Part shown: positions 9,981 through 21,423 of the stretch, one piece after another
Position numbering within the stretch: the first letter of the stretch is position 1
Layout: each line of letters begins with the position of its first letter
Assembly (NCBI RefSeq): GCF_032362555.1
Contig: NC_083514.1
Coordinates: 4,759,001-4,823,000, forward strand
Direction of reading: 5' to 3'
DNA length: 64,000 bases
From: Amyelois transitella
Lineage: Eukaryota > Arthropoda > Insecta > Lepidoptera > Pyralidae
Translations under genes and position numbers: made by a program
Notes under the pieces: generated by a model
The model's input: the letters and a program-made list of their open reading frames with translations, nothing else
Told to the model about the DNA's origin: nothing
Database searches by the model: none

Positions 9981-10044
9981 CAGTCTTTACCTATTGTACA
10001 TCAGCTTGGGGAGGCCCAAGCTGATGTACAATAGGTAAAGACTG
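9981..10044. repeat. Perfect foldback palindrome, 30-bp arms, 4-nt loop
   Basis: Arms 9981-10010 and 10015-10044 are exact reverse complements around gagg. The right arm, read on the minus strand, encodes SVFTYCTSAWG. That is a conserved motif of LINE reverse transcriptases and continues the adjacent LINE remnant, so the left arm is the inverted copy. Confidence 0.95.
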
Positions 10045-10640
10045 AAAGACATAGCGAGGAGTAAACTAGATTTAAGGTTTCTACGGTGTCAAATGCCTTT
10101 TAAAAGTCCAGGAAGATGCCTAAGCATCTTTGCCCTTGATCTAATTTCGTAGTAATATGTGTTACTAGATCCATGATCTTATTAAGGAGTTTTTCAAGTA
10201 TTTTGGACAGGTTGGTAAGGAAGGAGTGAGCCTATAATTGGCAGTTTCTTTTATCACCACTTTTGTATAAAGAGTCGAGATGGTCCTTTTTAAAGGCGTT
10301 AGGGAAAACGCCTGCGTGAAAAGCTATATCGCAAATGTGAGTGATCACTGGGATTAGGAGCAGACGATTGGATTTTAGAATGGATGAAGAAATTTTGTGC
10401 CAGCCGACTGCAGTATCAGAGAGGGGACTCATAATAATAATACTATCAATTTCGGCTTCGTCAGTGAGAACGAGGGCCATGAGTTTGTAACGGGTTGTTT
10501 TTAAAGAAAAGGAGTGAGATCAAAATTGGAGGGGTCTCTTATCGAGGCGACTCTTAGCAAAGCTTTTGCCGATGTTGGCGAAATACTTATTAACACAATT
10601 GAGTGAGGATGATGGAGGATGTCGAAGTGTTTCAGTATTA
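10015..10640 (-). pseudogene. LINE reverse-transcriptase remnant, internally deleted
   Basis: In minus orientation the segment reads through AVGWHKISSSILK, HICDIAFHAGVFPNAFKKD and LYKSGDK. It then reads LEKLLNKIMDLVTHITTKLDQ and a motif-A-like end (GIFLDF). Several hundred codons are missing before the thumb motif YCTSAWG near 10015-10040. Frameshifts separate these blocks. It resembles Jockey-type RT. The product would be non-functional. Confidence 0.75.
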
Positions 10641-11010
10641 GTATTTTTTTAATGGTGCTCTATGTAGCTTTAAGTTTGTTTTTATTTTTAAGCAACAATT
10701 TTTTTTTATATAATCTTTTAAGTTTATAAAGAAGGGAATTACAGAAGTTACGTTATCGTTTGTATGTCATTTTAATGATTTGGTTATTTGGGTATTTCCT
10801 AGATTTTGTATGAAGATGATCTCTATTCCTGATACAAAGTATTTTGTTTTTGCTAGTAACCATAGTAGATTTAGTGTGTTTAGCTATGATGCTTGATAAT
10901 ATTTTGACACTAGTATCGGCTGCAAGATTTCTTCAATAAATAGAATATATGAAAAGTCTATGTTTGAAATAACCCTTTGTATGCACTCCATATCAAACTA
11001 AAGCAAAGCT
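10641..11010. other. AT-rich intergenic DNA
   Basis: Probably the older, unreadable part of the neighbouring LINE. No clear frame or repeat end is visible. Confidence 0.4.
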
Positions 11011-11011
11011 T

Positions 11012-11225
11012 TAGCAAAGCAGGTTGACAAGCAGATATACCAGGAGAGTATGGAGGGAAAGGTCGGAGTGGGAAGACTTAGACGAACGTATCTTGATCAA
11101 ATTAGGGTAAATGTCAAGAGTTCCCGAAACCACCGAGCTTGCATGAAGAGAATTATGAATGTGGATGAAGCGAAGGAAGTATGCAGAGATCGTGGCAAGT
11201 GGAAAGATGTAGTCTCTGCCTTCCC
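11012..11225 (+). mobile_element. RTE-type LINE 3' end fragment
   Basis: The segment matches, in opposite orientation, the 3' part of the RTE insertion at 37666-38332. Shared blocks are gttgacaagcagatatacca, gggaagacttagacgaacgt, gagttcccgaaaccaccgag and gatgaagcgaaggaagtatg. It encodes the Arg-rich C-terminal piece GRLRRTYLDQI and then 3' UTR. The 5' part is absent. Confidence 0.8.
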
Positions 11226-11651
11226 GTTTCTTTATGGCTGTCTATGTTTTGTTGATTGTGATATTGTCAAAGTAGTTTTTATTATTACATAATTTTAAGT
11301 AGTTTTTTTATTTAAAGTTTTAGTTATCTTTTGTCTCTTATATTTTTTTAAACTAATTTCTTCGATTGATTGTGATTTATTTTTTATTGTTGTCTATTTT
11401 TTGTTGTTTTTAAGGTTTAATTTTAGTACATTAAAATAGGAGATGATAAGACTGATTATAATACCGTGAAAGTAGTTTTTAAATCATTATTCTTATAATG
11501 TTATTTATTTAATATACACATACTTTGGTTTAAAGCAGTGAACAAATCTGATTTACTTAAAGCAAACTGACTAATTATTGAAATATTTATTTCGGTACTA
11601 TTTTAGAACAACTGACGAACAATACATATGAATAGTTTGTTTTATTGTCTA
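11226..11651. other. AT-rich intergenic DNA
   Basis: Long T and A runs with no coding frame or repeat end recognised. Confidence 0.5.
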
Positions 11652-12532
11652 CTAGCTGTGCCCGCGACTTCGTCCGCGTGGAATAGTTATTTTGGGCATC
11701 ATATTTAGTTTTGCAAACATCCTCCTCGGCTTTATCAGTTATAGCTGCTAATTATTATGCGACTTGGCGACGACTTGGCCCACATCATTACCCGCGACCG
11801 AACGGAGACCGTATATATGCGTTTAGGGTGAGAGGTTGTGCGTTTGTTTGTGCAAACCAATGTTAGCATATATCTCCAAAACTACTGGTCCGATTTTAAT
11901 AAATAAAAGGTCAGGCGGTCACGCGTATTAGAAAGAACGCTAGTTCGCCGTATTAAATGTTTCGCTGCAAATTGCTTATAACGACTATATCTCAAAACCT
12001 ATTCGTCTGATTTATATACTGTAAATGGCAATTTTAGTCTACATGAAAAGCCGAAAGTAATAAACATATTTATTTGGATAAGGAATTAATACTGAATTAA
12101 AGAAAATTGGTTTCAAAATAACTCATGTTTATAATGAAAAAATAATCTTAAAAAATGAACATAAAAGTGGTTATTGTAAGTAAACCTTAAGAGATAGATA
12201 TATGCTCTCGCGGACTTTTTTGTGGCAAAAAATGAGTACTTCACATCTTTAGTACATTGTTTTACTATATCTTTGTTGGTTTGCGCAGCGTTCGCGTGGA
12301 AAGCTCGCAGATGGCCGACTCATTCAACTTTCACCTGCATTGTTGACGTTTCCCGTAGGAAATCCGGGATAAAATGTAACCTATAGCCTTTCTCGATAAA
12401 TAGACTATCTAACAGTGAAAGAATTATTCAAATCGGTTCAGTAGTTTCTGAGATTAGCGCGTTTAAACAAACAAACAAACAAACAAATAAACAAACAAAA
12501 CAAACTCTTCAGCTTTATAATATTAGTATAGA
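11652..12532 (-). mobile_element. Helitron-like non-autonomous element, 881 bp
   Basis: On the minus strand it starts TCTATACTAATATTATAAAG (12532) and ends with a GC-rich hairpin region and CTAG (11652). It is flanked by A and T, the expected Helitron target. It is a longer relative of the 263-bp copy at 56098-56360, with about 600 extra internal bases. No Rep/helicase frame is present. Confidence 0.8.
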
Positions 12533-12816
12533 TTTATCTTCTATCTACATATTTTTTCCTATTATATTACACTCTTATTCTGTTACACATATATACATAT
12601 ATATATATTATAAATAAATTTTGAATCCTTCCACTTGTTTTATTTAACCTTTGCAAGTGTTACTAATCGGAAATACAAAGTGCCATTGTGTAACAGTGTT
12701 ACTCATTGGGAAAACGATAGTTGCAATGTGTACCACTGCTACACGACAGGAACTTTATTCCCATTGAATAATATTGTTACAGATCGGGGTGTGACTGAAT
12801 GAGAACAAACCCTCAA

Positions 12817-13226
12817 ATCTAACCAGACGATTACGGCAGCCGTCAATTGTCAGAAATTGCAAACTATGGTGGAAAAGCTATTTGATAAACAACCAAGGCT
12901 GGTCAATCGCTCCAAGCCACTACTTCTCACGACAACGCTAGATCACACACTGCCCAACAGACGGTTACCAAATTAGAGGAGCTCAATTGGAATGTTTAAG
13001 ATAACCACCGTACTCTCCGGACCTTGCTCCAACGGATTACCATTTTTTCGAAATTTGGATAACTTCTTTCAAAGGAAAATATAAATTTCAATAGGGCATT
13101 CCAAACCGCCTTCGATTTTATTGATTCCTGTCCGAATGGTTTTTATTAAAGGAAAAAAAAAAAGGTAAAGGAATCAATGAACTATCGTACCTTTGAGATA
13201 GCAAAAGTGCATAGATAATAATGGCT
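12817..13226 (+). pseudogene. mariner transposase remnant (second lineage)
   Basis: The degraded frame shows the end of the DDE core: a damaged HDNARSHTAQQ-like block with the second Asp, then TKLEEL, a broken PPYSP-like block, and FRNLDNFFQ. Stops and deletions are frequent. The 3' flank (tgtccgaatggtttttatta to gcaaaagtgcata) is shared with the remnant ending at 23720, so both belong to one family distinct from the intact mariner at 8611-9928. Confidence 0.75.
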
Positions 13227-13240
13227 CTTAATTTGATTAA

Positions 13241-13372
<132 letters not shown>

Positions 13373-13376
13373 AGTA

Positions 13377-14020
13377 CTAGCTGTTGCCCGCGACTTCGTA
13401 CGCGTGGAAGAGTCGCAAATCCCACAGGAATTATAGTCTTTGGCGTTTATGAAAAGTACCCGACGTCATTCTCCAGTCTCTTACTGCCCTGGTATAACTA
13501 AAATGTCGTTATCTGCCAAATCCTTGTTTTAAGTAAAACGTCAAAAACTGCGGTAAAAATTTAAACTGATGCCATTCATCAATGAGAACACCTATTTATG
13601 ATTTAAAGGTACCAAAAAGTCGTATATACAGATCAAGGATATTTTTTTTCTTATTTTACTGGTAAAAAAAAGGTGTAAATCCTGATGTCTGATAACGGCA
13701 TTTTAGTTATACCACGGCAGCTTATTAGTCCACACAAATAATAAAGAGAAAATATTTGTATTTTTGTATGTTTGTAACGAATATACTCAAAATCTACTGG
13801 ATTTATTTTCACGAAATTTGGCGCATATATACGAGTAGAATAGGCTTTCGGAAGTGACATAGGCATTTTTTGTAGAATTTTGACGGAAATGAAGCCCCGC
13901 CCGAAAGCAAGTTATACCTATATCTATAGGTACACAAAATTTCAAGAATATTACTTTAGTAGATAACGCGTGAAGAGATAACAAACAAACAAACTTTTGT
14001 ATTTATAATATTAGTTGGGA
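13377..14020 (-). mobile_element. Helitron-like non-autonomous element, 644 bp
   Basis: On the minus strand it starts TCCCAACTAATATTATAAAT (14020) and ends in the hairpin region plus CTAG (13377). It is flanked by A and T. Its interior differs from that of the 11652-12532 copy. Confidence 0.78.
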
Positions 14021-14558
14021 TTTACAAAACAAAAAAAAGTAGAATAACTATATCGGAAAATATAAAATATCGCCTCTTCTTTGCAGCGTCATGTTTTGCA
14101 CATCGGTGTTATTTTTAAATTGTTATATCTGCTAAGATGTTCATTGAAATTAAGTGATGTCAAAGACAATTTTGTCCACAATTAAATACTTACTCTTAAT
14201 CAACAACACATTTATTTGGATAAAGATTAATATTATTACGTTGATACAACTCTTAACAAATAATGAATTAATAGGCTATTTGTTAAAGTTCTAAAAACTA
14301 TCTTAGGGTATTTATTTGTTTATAAGGAGCCCTAAAAAAATACTTTTCTTTCTTTATTTTAGCTATTTTATTAAAAATCGGAAAAGAAAATGCAATATTC
14401 AAATATGCCGACGAAACGCGACTTTTAGCAATATGGCGGCCATGGCATGCAGTGACGTAGATTTCGCATAAATATCATACAGAGCTTGTTGGTGTTTCAA
14501 ATAGTTATCTCTTGTTTTATTTAACTTGTGCCACGTTATATGTGTGAAAATTATTAAA
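14021..14558. other. AT-rich DNA upstream of a THAP-like exon
   Basis: No coding frame is visible. A CG-containing block (cgaaacgcgacttttagcaa and atggcggccatggcatgc, about 14411-14450) could be a promoter or repeat end for the following exon. Confidence 0.4.
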
Positions 14559-14655
14559 ATGAGATCCTATAAATGTTGTGCAGTGCCTCAATGCACTAAT
14601 ACAACAATAAAAATTCCTACGAAACTGTTTTTTTCGGTGCCGATGGATTTTTATG
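14559..14655 (+). pseudogene. Isolated THAP-like zinc-finger exon
   Basis: From the ATG at 14559 the frame reads MRSYKCCAVPQCTN followed by KIPTKLFFSVPMDFYG. This is the start of a THAP domain: the C-x2-C half of the C2CH zinc site and the F-x-VP segment. A splice-donor-like ATG|GTAGGT follows at about 14654. No downstream exon with the remaining Cys/His and the AVPTIF box was found before 18 kb. It could be a stranded first exon of a THAP gene or of a P-type transposase. The frame beyond the donor is not family-like. Confidence 0.5.
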
Positions 14656-15119
14656 GTAGGTTTCGACTGTCAGCTTTCTCAACTTCAAAAAAAACCTATG
14701 TTACCTGAGCAATCCTGAGCGATAAAACACTTATAAAATCTAATACTTAAAAAAATAATAGCGAACACTAAGGAACGCTACAATCCTCAGTTTGTTTATG
14801 CGTAATAATAGAAATAGCCAATCACGGTCGTTTTTAGTCACGTGACAGCTGCATTAAAAAAACCCTAATTTTCGGAGACGAATTTTGTTAAAATAATGCA
14901 ATATTTTTATCTCGCGTTATTACAAATCGCTCCAAAAAAATAATAAGTATTAAGACTGATGACATAAAAGTAATGTATATTTTTATTACACTCAAATAGC
15001 CTATTTCGACTAACGGTTCTAGTGAGTCAATCTTAAAAGATAGACATATACTGTCAGGGACATTTTATAAGATTATTTCAAGAGGAATAATTCTTTCATA
15101 CATTTATTTATGGTATCTT

Positions 15120-15365
15120 GAACAGTTTTCGCAGCGCACGCAACGGAAGCCCTCAAGGATGAATAATTTACCCCGTTTTTTTCACATTTTCTTTTATTTC
15201 TTCGCTCCTTATAGTTGCAGCGTTGTTCCAATGTTATATAGCCTAAAGCCTTCCTCGATAAATGTTCTATTCAACACAAAAATAATTTTTCAATTCGAAC
15301 CAGTAGTTCCTTAGATTAGCGCGTTCAAACAAACAAACTCTTCAGCTTTATAATATTAGTATAGA
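15120..15365 (-). mobile_element. Helitron-like repeat, truncated
   Basis: The minus-strand start TCTATACTAATATTATAAAG is at 15365 with A before it. The interior (gccctcaaggatgaataatt, tatagcctaaagccttcctc) matches the copy at 56098-56360. The CTAG end is missing. Confidence 0.72.
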
Positions 15366-17204
15366 TTAAAAAATGGGTATCATTTAAGCTATCACCAATT
15401 TAATTAGTTTTGTGTTTCTTAAATAATAGGGTTTGTCCTCAACATAGTAGATCTGTCACCAAAATGTAGTCACCAAACAATGCAAAATCAGTTCTACAAT
15501 AAATCACCTAAAATCCTGAGATATAAGGTCTAGTACCAAATAAATATTTTTGTATGTATTATAATAGGTGTGTCCTAATAAGTATTTAAGCAAACTAATT
15601 TAAAGAGATCACCAATAAATCATATTATGTTACTAGAAAATTGCATTAAGTTCAAATAAAAAATTAGGGTTGCCATCATCGTTTCAACCAAAAGGCTCCC
15701 AAGGTTCTAAATTTCCACTGGTAGTATAAATTATATTTAAATAAAATTTTTAGCAGAGTAGTAAATAAAACAATTAAAGTTAAAATAATCAATATTTATT
15801 GTTGAAAATAATTACCACTGAACAATCAGCGCTGGTTTAAAATAGCTGGCTTATGGCTAGCAGAATAGTAGATAAAACACTTAATTAAAGTTAAAATAAT
15901 CAATATTTATTCTTAAAAATAATAACCACTGAACAATCAGCGCTGGTTTAAAATAGCTGGCTTATGGCTAGCAGAATAGTAGATAAAACACTTAATTAAA
16001 GTTAAAATAATCAATAGTTAACTACTACCCATCGTTGAGGCCGGATTGGTCAATTTTTAAAGCGCGCCAATTTGTCTCCGACTCTTTGATCATTTTTTCA
16101 TTAAAATTATAAATTGATGTATTAAATTGGTAACGAATACTATTAATTTAATATCTGAACGAAATAAAATGTTACTACTGTATTGGTGACAAAATATCAA
16201 ATAAAAAGGAGTCGCAGTCAGGGATCGATAATCGATTTATTTGGTGACAGATCTACCATTCTGAGCACAGAGCTATTATTTAAGTAACAAAACTATTATT
16301 ATAAGAACGAAGTTTATATTCATGTAATTCAATATAATTTTATTGGTTATCGATCTCTTATTTTACACATATATTAACATTAATTTGATAATTCATACCT
16401 GGGAACAATTTTTGTTTATCTGAGAACGAAAATATTTCGTGGCGATAGATCTATTTATTAGGTGATACAACTTGATGACAAATATAAATTTTGGTAATAG
16501 AAAATATAGTTCCCTTAAAAAATATGCGACTTTTTGTTCCTCCTATACCAAACGCCAATTTCATATAGGTATACGGACCTAATATTATCTAAGTTTAAAT
16601 GATAGAATCTACGTTCTAATAGCTCCCAGCATCAAGTATAAGTAGATTCCTTTTTTTGTCATTTTTAATTCTAATTGATATTAACTTTATTTGTATCTTT
16701 TTTTTTCAAATGTAATAATAATGTAGGTAAATATTCTATCCATAAAATAATAATTTGTTTTAGATATTATGTAAGTAGATACGATATATACGATTTGTTC
16801 TGGAAACGCACCAGCGCAAAACTTAACGCGAGTACTCAATACTCACAGTAACAAAAGTAACGAGTACCGATACGGTTGTAACGAGTACAGTTTTGTTTAG
16901 TACCGAATACATGCGGGTATGCATTTTATCGGTACTTTTACAACTCTACTAAAAGGGTTATGCAGAGCCAACTTCTATTGTTTATAAATATATAGACTCG
17001 AAGCAATTATACATATAAATCATAGACAAATTTTCTTCAGTGGGTTGTAGACTATCTATGTCGTAGGCTTTGTTCACACTCATACCATAGAGTACATCAC
17101 GTAGCGATCAAAGAGTATGTAATCAGACGTTTTAAGAGAGGAGTGTCGTATAAAAAAGTACTTTAGTATGAAACAATTGAGAACAGTCATAAATATCGAA
17201 ATAA
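15366..17204. other. Intergenic repeats of unknown family
   Basis: A 15-bp inverted pair (gtagatctgtcacca, 15447-15461; its complement at 16242-16256) brackets about 780 bp that includes the 111-bp tandem repeat below. 16800-16960 carries several taacgagtac-type motifs in both orientations, suggesting another DNA-transposon remnant. No coding frame is visible. Confidence 0.5.
15753..16015. repeat. Tandem repeat, about 2.4 copies of 111 bp
   Basis: The unit contains aacaatcagcgctggtttaa, aatagctggcttatggctag and cagaatagtagataaaacac. Successive copies are offset by 111 bases with few differences. Confidence 0.88.
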
Positions 17205-17340
17205 TCTTATTAATAAAATTCTCGTGTCACAATGTTAGTTCCGGTACTCCTCCAAAACGGCTTGACCGATTCCCATGAAATTTTGTAAATACTTAAAAAA
17301 TATTCAGGATATCTTAAACAACGTTTGCCGGGACAGCTTG
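17205..17340 (+). mobile_element. Helitron-like element, second family, 136 bp
   Basis: Starts TCTTATTAATAAAATTCTCG after an A and ends in gtttgccgggacagcttg (CTTG instead of CTAG) before a T. The interior has actcctccaaaacggcttga. Confidence 0.65.
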
Positions 17341-17490
17341 TTATAAATAATTAAGAATAAAGATGAGATAGTTGCGAAAAAACGTACTAGTCAAAATTGA
17401 CTTGGGACCAAAAATGTCGGATTTGCTGTGCGCATTATAATATCGATTGTTGCAGTAATGCAACGTAATGCAAGTAACGTGTAAACGTGC

Positions 17491-17560
17491 CGTATGGTTC
17501 CCGGCACTTTAAAAAAGGACCACTAAGTACATCTCTTTCTCATTCGTATTTTTTTGTATA
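17491..17560 (+). mobile_element. SINE-like repeat, hairpin-end fragment
   Basis: Contains gtgccgtatggttcccggca and then the start of the core (atctctttctcattcg). It is truncated early and faces the opposite copy at 17790-17941. Confidence 0.75.
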
Positions 17561-17789
17561 TTTTCTCTATATTAATAACATCTAAAATTTTGTTACACAG
17601 ATAACAGAATAAAGTATTTATCAAAGGTACATACAAAAAACGTAACTTTTAAGCAATTTTTGGTCGATTTTAATATACAGATAGAAACGTGAATTTAAAG
17701 AATAATTAAGCAACAAACGTTATGATTGTGCTGAACTCGTTGTACGGTACTCGAGTCCAAAGCGCATTTAGCGAAATGATAGACTTGAG

Positions 17790-17941
17790 ATTCAAATATT
17801 ACTAATTGCTAGTCCATCGCCTAGAAAAAAAATCCCAAGTTTAAAAGCCTATCTGCTAGTCGCCTTTTGGCGACATCCATGGGAATGAGATAGAGTGGTC
17901 CTATTCTTTTTTTTAATTAGTGCCGGGTGCCACACGGCACA
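17790..17941 (-). mobile_element. SINE-like repeat, partial copy
   Basis: The core blocks tagtccatcgcctagaaaaa and agtcgccttttggcgacatc, and the hairpin end gtgccgggtgccacacggca, are present. The tail part is lost. Confidence 0.83.
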
Positions 17942-18377
17942 ATATAAACACAATACAATGAAACAATAAAATTCCTTTAAATACGTTTTAATAGTTAAAA
18001 AAACATGTGTTTGAAAACCTACATTAGTTTTACGTTATTGTTTGGCACGCTCACCAGACTTACGAGAGAACTTATCGATGTGATTTCCAGGTGGAGAGCC
18101 GCCATGGTTTATTCCGCGAGACCCGAATGGCTACTAACTGATCTACACCAGGGCGCTGGAAAAACAAACAAATAAACACACTTTCACATTTATACCTAAT
18201 ATTTATTCAATGTATATACTGATTATATTCAATGTAGCAAATTTCATCAGAATCCAGTATGGATTAATGGATGGATAGACATGGACAGTAAAAAAAATAT
18301 CGATAAATTTGCACACACATCCTTCCAGCTCTTTTGTTTATTTATATGCGAACATATTATATTACTTGTTTATAATA
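17942..18377. other. Intergenic, nothing recognised
   Basis: A moderately GC-rich block (18060-18150: ccaggtggagagccgccatg) stands out but shows no usable frame. The rest is AT-rich. Confidence 0.4.
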
Positions 18378-18565
18378 TCTATACTTATATTATAAAGCTG
18401 AAGAGTTTGTTTGTTTGTTTGTTTATAATAATTTCGGGAGAATATACGGATCACTTGAAAATTATATCAGATATTTTCAGCAGAACAACAACAAACGTGC
18501 GTCACGATCCTGGAGAATTATCAATGCTTTCATAGCCAGCATGGCATATTTAAGATGGCGGCTAG
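18378..18565 (+). mobile_element. Candidate Helitron-like element
   Basis: The start TCTATACTTATATTATAAAG after an A is clear. A CTAG followed by T occurs at 18562-18565, but without the usual GC-rich hairpin, so the right boundary is uncertain. Confidence 0.5.
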
Positions 18566-18947
18566 TATAATCCGACAAATTACAAAAGCTGCCAGTTGTC
18601 CATAGAATTCTAAATAATGAAGGGTCTTTTGAACATAAGCGCCCTAAAAATTTCCAATCGTTTCATACAAGTGCTTGTTTTCGCGCGAGTGCGCGAGGCT
18701 GATAGTGATTACATACTCTTAACTCTTTGCATTCATCTGTCAAGTCAAAGTCAGCAAAAAATCGCTAACCTTCTCTTTGCTTTGCTTTGAGAGAATACTG
18801 AGAATTCACAGGAATATTCTATTTAACACTTGAATAATACTGTTAAAAATATAGTAGATTAAATAACTTACTATACGGCCAATGCAATTTTTTATACAAT
18901 TAAAATAAAGTAAATTTAGGACATTGTGCGCCGGTGAAATAGTGATC
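18566..18947 (+). promoter_or_regulatory. Upstream region and 5' UTR of the Uev gene
   Basis: The block 18660-18790 is less AT-rich than its surroundings (gcgcgagtgcgcgaggctga). It is the likely proximal promoter and leader. No TATA box at a convincing distance was found. The start-codon context is GTGATCATGG. Confidence 0.4.
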
Positions 18948-19755
18948 ATGGCGAATCCGTCATCAGGCGTTGGTTGGTTTTCAGATTGAGATGTATTATT
19001 GATATAGTATCTTAAAGATTACGTCTAGTGTGTTATGAAAACAGATTTGTTGTCTGTTTTCAACAGTGTAACAAATATTCAATGTTAATTAATTATTGTA
19101 TGTCAACAGTAGTACCGCGGAACTTTCGTCTTCTTGAGGAACTTGAACAAGGCCAGAAGGGAGTGGGAGATGGGACTATTTCTTGGGGTCTTGAAAGCGA
19201 TGACGATATGACTCTGACCCACTGGACTGGCATGATAATTGGACCCCCTAGGGTAAGAACAAAGTAGTGATAAACGTAATTGTTGTTATCTTTGGTGTCC
19301 CTTTAATTGATTTTATTATATGTTTATATCGTCTTTTCAGACTCCATACGAAAATAGAATGTATTCTCTTAAAATTGAATGTGGTACTCGGTACCCAGAT
19401 GAACCCCCTACTGCAAGATTTATTTCTAGAATCAACATGAACTGTGTAAACAGTCAAACTGGACTTGTAAGTATGGAATATGCTTTTGAAGCATACATTA
19501 AGATCCAACAACCATGTTTATGATGATGGCATAATTTCTTTATATCTGCAACACTTGTGATGACATAAATTGTTTTAATCAATACCAATGTTTTTAAATT
19601 CTTGCATGGTTCAGGTGGATAACAGACAAGTCCCTATACTGGCGAGATGGCAGCGGGACTATACTATCAAGACAGTGCTGCAAGAGTTGCGACGCCTCAT
19701 GACATTGAAGGAGAACATGAAACTCTCGCAGCCCCCAGAAGGAAGCTCCTTCTAG
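18948..19755 (+). CDS. Uev1A: Ubiquitin-conjugating enzyme E2 variant (Uev1A/Mms2 type), 4 exons
   Basis: Coding exons are 18948-18972, 19110-19252, 19341-19466 and 19615-19755, all with GT/AG borders and compatible phases. They total 435 nt and 144 aa, against 145 for human MMS2. The product begins [20 protein letters not shown]. It continues through [44 protein letters not shown] and [12 protein letters not shown], and ends in [13 protein letters not shown]. It has the UBC fold but no catalytic cysteine in the expected place, which is the hallmark of UEVs. In the family, UEV pairs with Ubc13 to build Lys63-linked ubiquitin chains in DNA-damage tolerance and immune signalling. The only neighbours are repeats. 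The first coding exon is just 25 nt, so its start rests on the match to the family N-terminus and splice phase. Confidence 0.95.
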
Positions 19756-20660
19756 TTCTTCTATCATGTCTCAATGGACCCAATCTACTCTGATTCATAT
19801 TGCATATAATTTTATAGCCATAATTATATGTGGCATGTGGTAACTTCATGTAGTTTGGCTTAATTCGACACAGCTATGCTTTTTGTACTTTCTTTGTTAT
19901 TTATAAATGATATTATTGCATTTAATATATGTCAAGGTTACATGGTAAAAACCAGTTCATAAGGTAAATTTGAAACAATTTTAATTTCAGCTGTAGATTG
20001 GGTGAATAATTATCTATTTTCTAAGAATAATTTCTGAAACAGCTCTTAATTACCAACTTAGAGGTAACACCCATTTAATTACATATTACCTAAATTGTTG
20101 TGGCCTTTTAAAAAGTTAAACTTGCTTTTGGTATAATAGGCTAGTTTTACTAATTTATGCCTTTATTTACAAATAATCTAATATTTGAAAACAAAATGAT
20201 TTTAATGTTTGTTATTTGTAAATCAAGGTGTATTTGTTTTTAACATTTCTATATCTACAACGTCTGAAATTTAGATATGTCTCATTTCTACATTATATTA
20301 TAATAATTTTGAATATACATATTGTAAAAGAAAACTCCTTAATTTTCCTTACAATTGAACTTGATCAAGTGTAAAATATTTTAGGAAATTTTTATTTTTA
20401 GGTACATAAGATAAAGTACTACTGGTTCAACATAGCTTTACAGATATCAATGTTTTTCGCATATGTATTCTGAATGGCAATAGAATATTTCGACTTTGTT
20501 ATTCATAAAACTGTTTATAGAAACCTCAATGTCCTGAAATTTCTCTAGAAATCCCATATAAAGCAATGCATGAATTATTGTTATAAACCAAATGCTAAGT
20601 CAAATTGTTTTATAGCATTAATATTTTTACCAATGTATAACTAGCAAAGGTAAATAAATC
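19756..20660 (+). other. Probable 3' UTR of the Uev gene
   Basis: AT-rich, repeat-free sequence follows the stop. The first AATAAA on the plus strand found by eye is at 20653-20658, implying a 3' UTR of about 0.9 kb. Confidence 0.5.
20653..20658 (+). promoter_or_regulatory. Candidate polyadenylation signal (AATAAA) for the Uev gene
   Basis: A canonical hexamer about 900 nt after the stop codon, with a T-rich stretch just downstream. Confidence 0.45.
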
Positions 20661-21423
20661 GTATAATACTGTCTGACCTTTGTTTTCTTAATTAAAATAA
20701 AAAAGGTGATAAAAGATCACAAGTTAAATTAGACTCATGGAATAGATTAATGAAAAAAAAAAGTTTGGCTTATAAATTTTTTTGTATCTTGAAGAAATAT
20801 CTAGCCCTATTATTCAAAAGTACCTAGTTAATTCCTTCAATTATCTTTATAGTACCTGGGTGACCGAGCGGTGCTCAGTGGATGCCAGAAAAAATTGACT
20901 GTTTAATTTTTTCAATATTTCAAATTACAATTTAGATTCTGACATAGGTAGTTTTATTATACTTTTTGTGTTCATGGTTGCTGGAGATCGAACCACAATC
21001 ATGAAAATAAATAGTACTTAGTACCGCACCGACTACTACTTCTAACAACAGTTTTATGCGAGAAAATGATTTTAGGTGAAAATTGTAAGCGTCAGCTAAA
21101 AATCATAATTAAATTTCCGAACAGTACAGGTCGCGCCATCTTTTAGTTTGTGACAAAAAGCTATTGAGCACTTACCAAAGAAATTGTATAAAGCATAAAA
21201 AGAGCGTGAGGAAAATATGTCCACTTCCATAATCATTGATGCTTAGATATTGGTACTGGTTTATTTATTTGTCTATGGGACCCCCAAATGTTAAAAAAAT
21301 TTCAAGAAGAAAATAAGTAGATAGGTATAGTATAAATACTTATACAAAATAACTACATACAATAGAAGTTAAAGTTATAAATGAGAAAATTAATATATAT
21401 AATAATGGAATAATGAAACTGAG
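20661..21423. other. Intergenic with a SINE-like fragment
   Basis: 20855-21010 has a tRNA-like start (tacctgggtgaccgagcggt) and a B-box-like gagatcgaaccacaatc, suggesting an old tRNA-derived SINE. The rest is unremarkable. Confidence 0.4.

Noticed and set aside
11050-11292. 80-codon plus-strand frame
   Set aside because: It is the C-terminal and 3' UTR fragment of an RTE LINE, not a gene.
15753-16015. CRISPR-like direct repeats
   Set aside because: Contiguous 111-bp tandem units without spacers in a eukaryotic context.
18052-18150. Possible small exon (GC-rich block with an ATG)
   Set aside because: No splice-compatible neighbours, no recognisable motif, and no continuity with the Uev gene.
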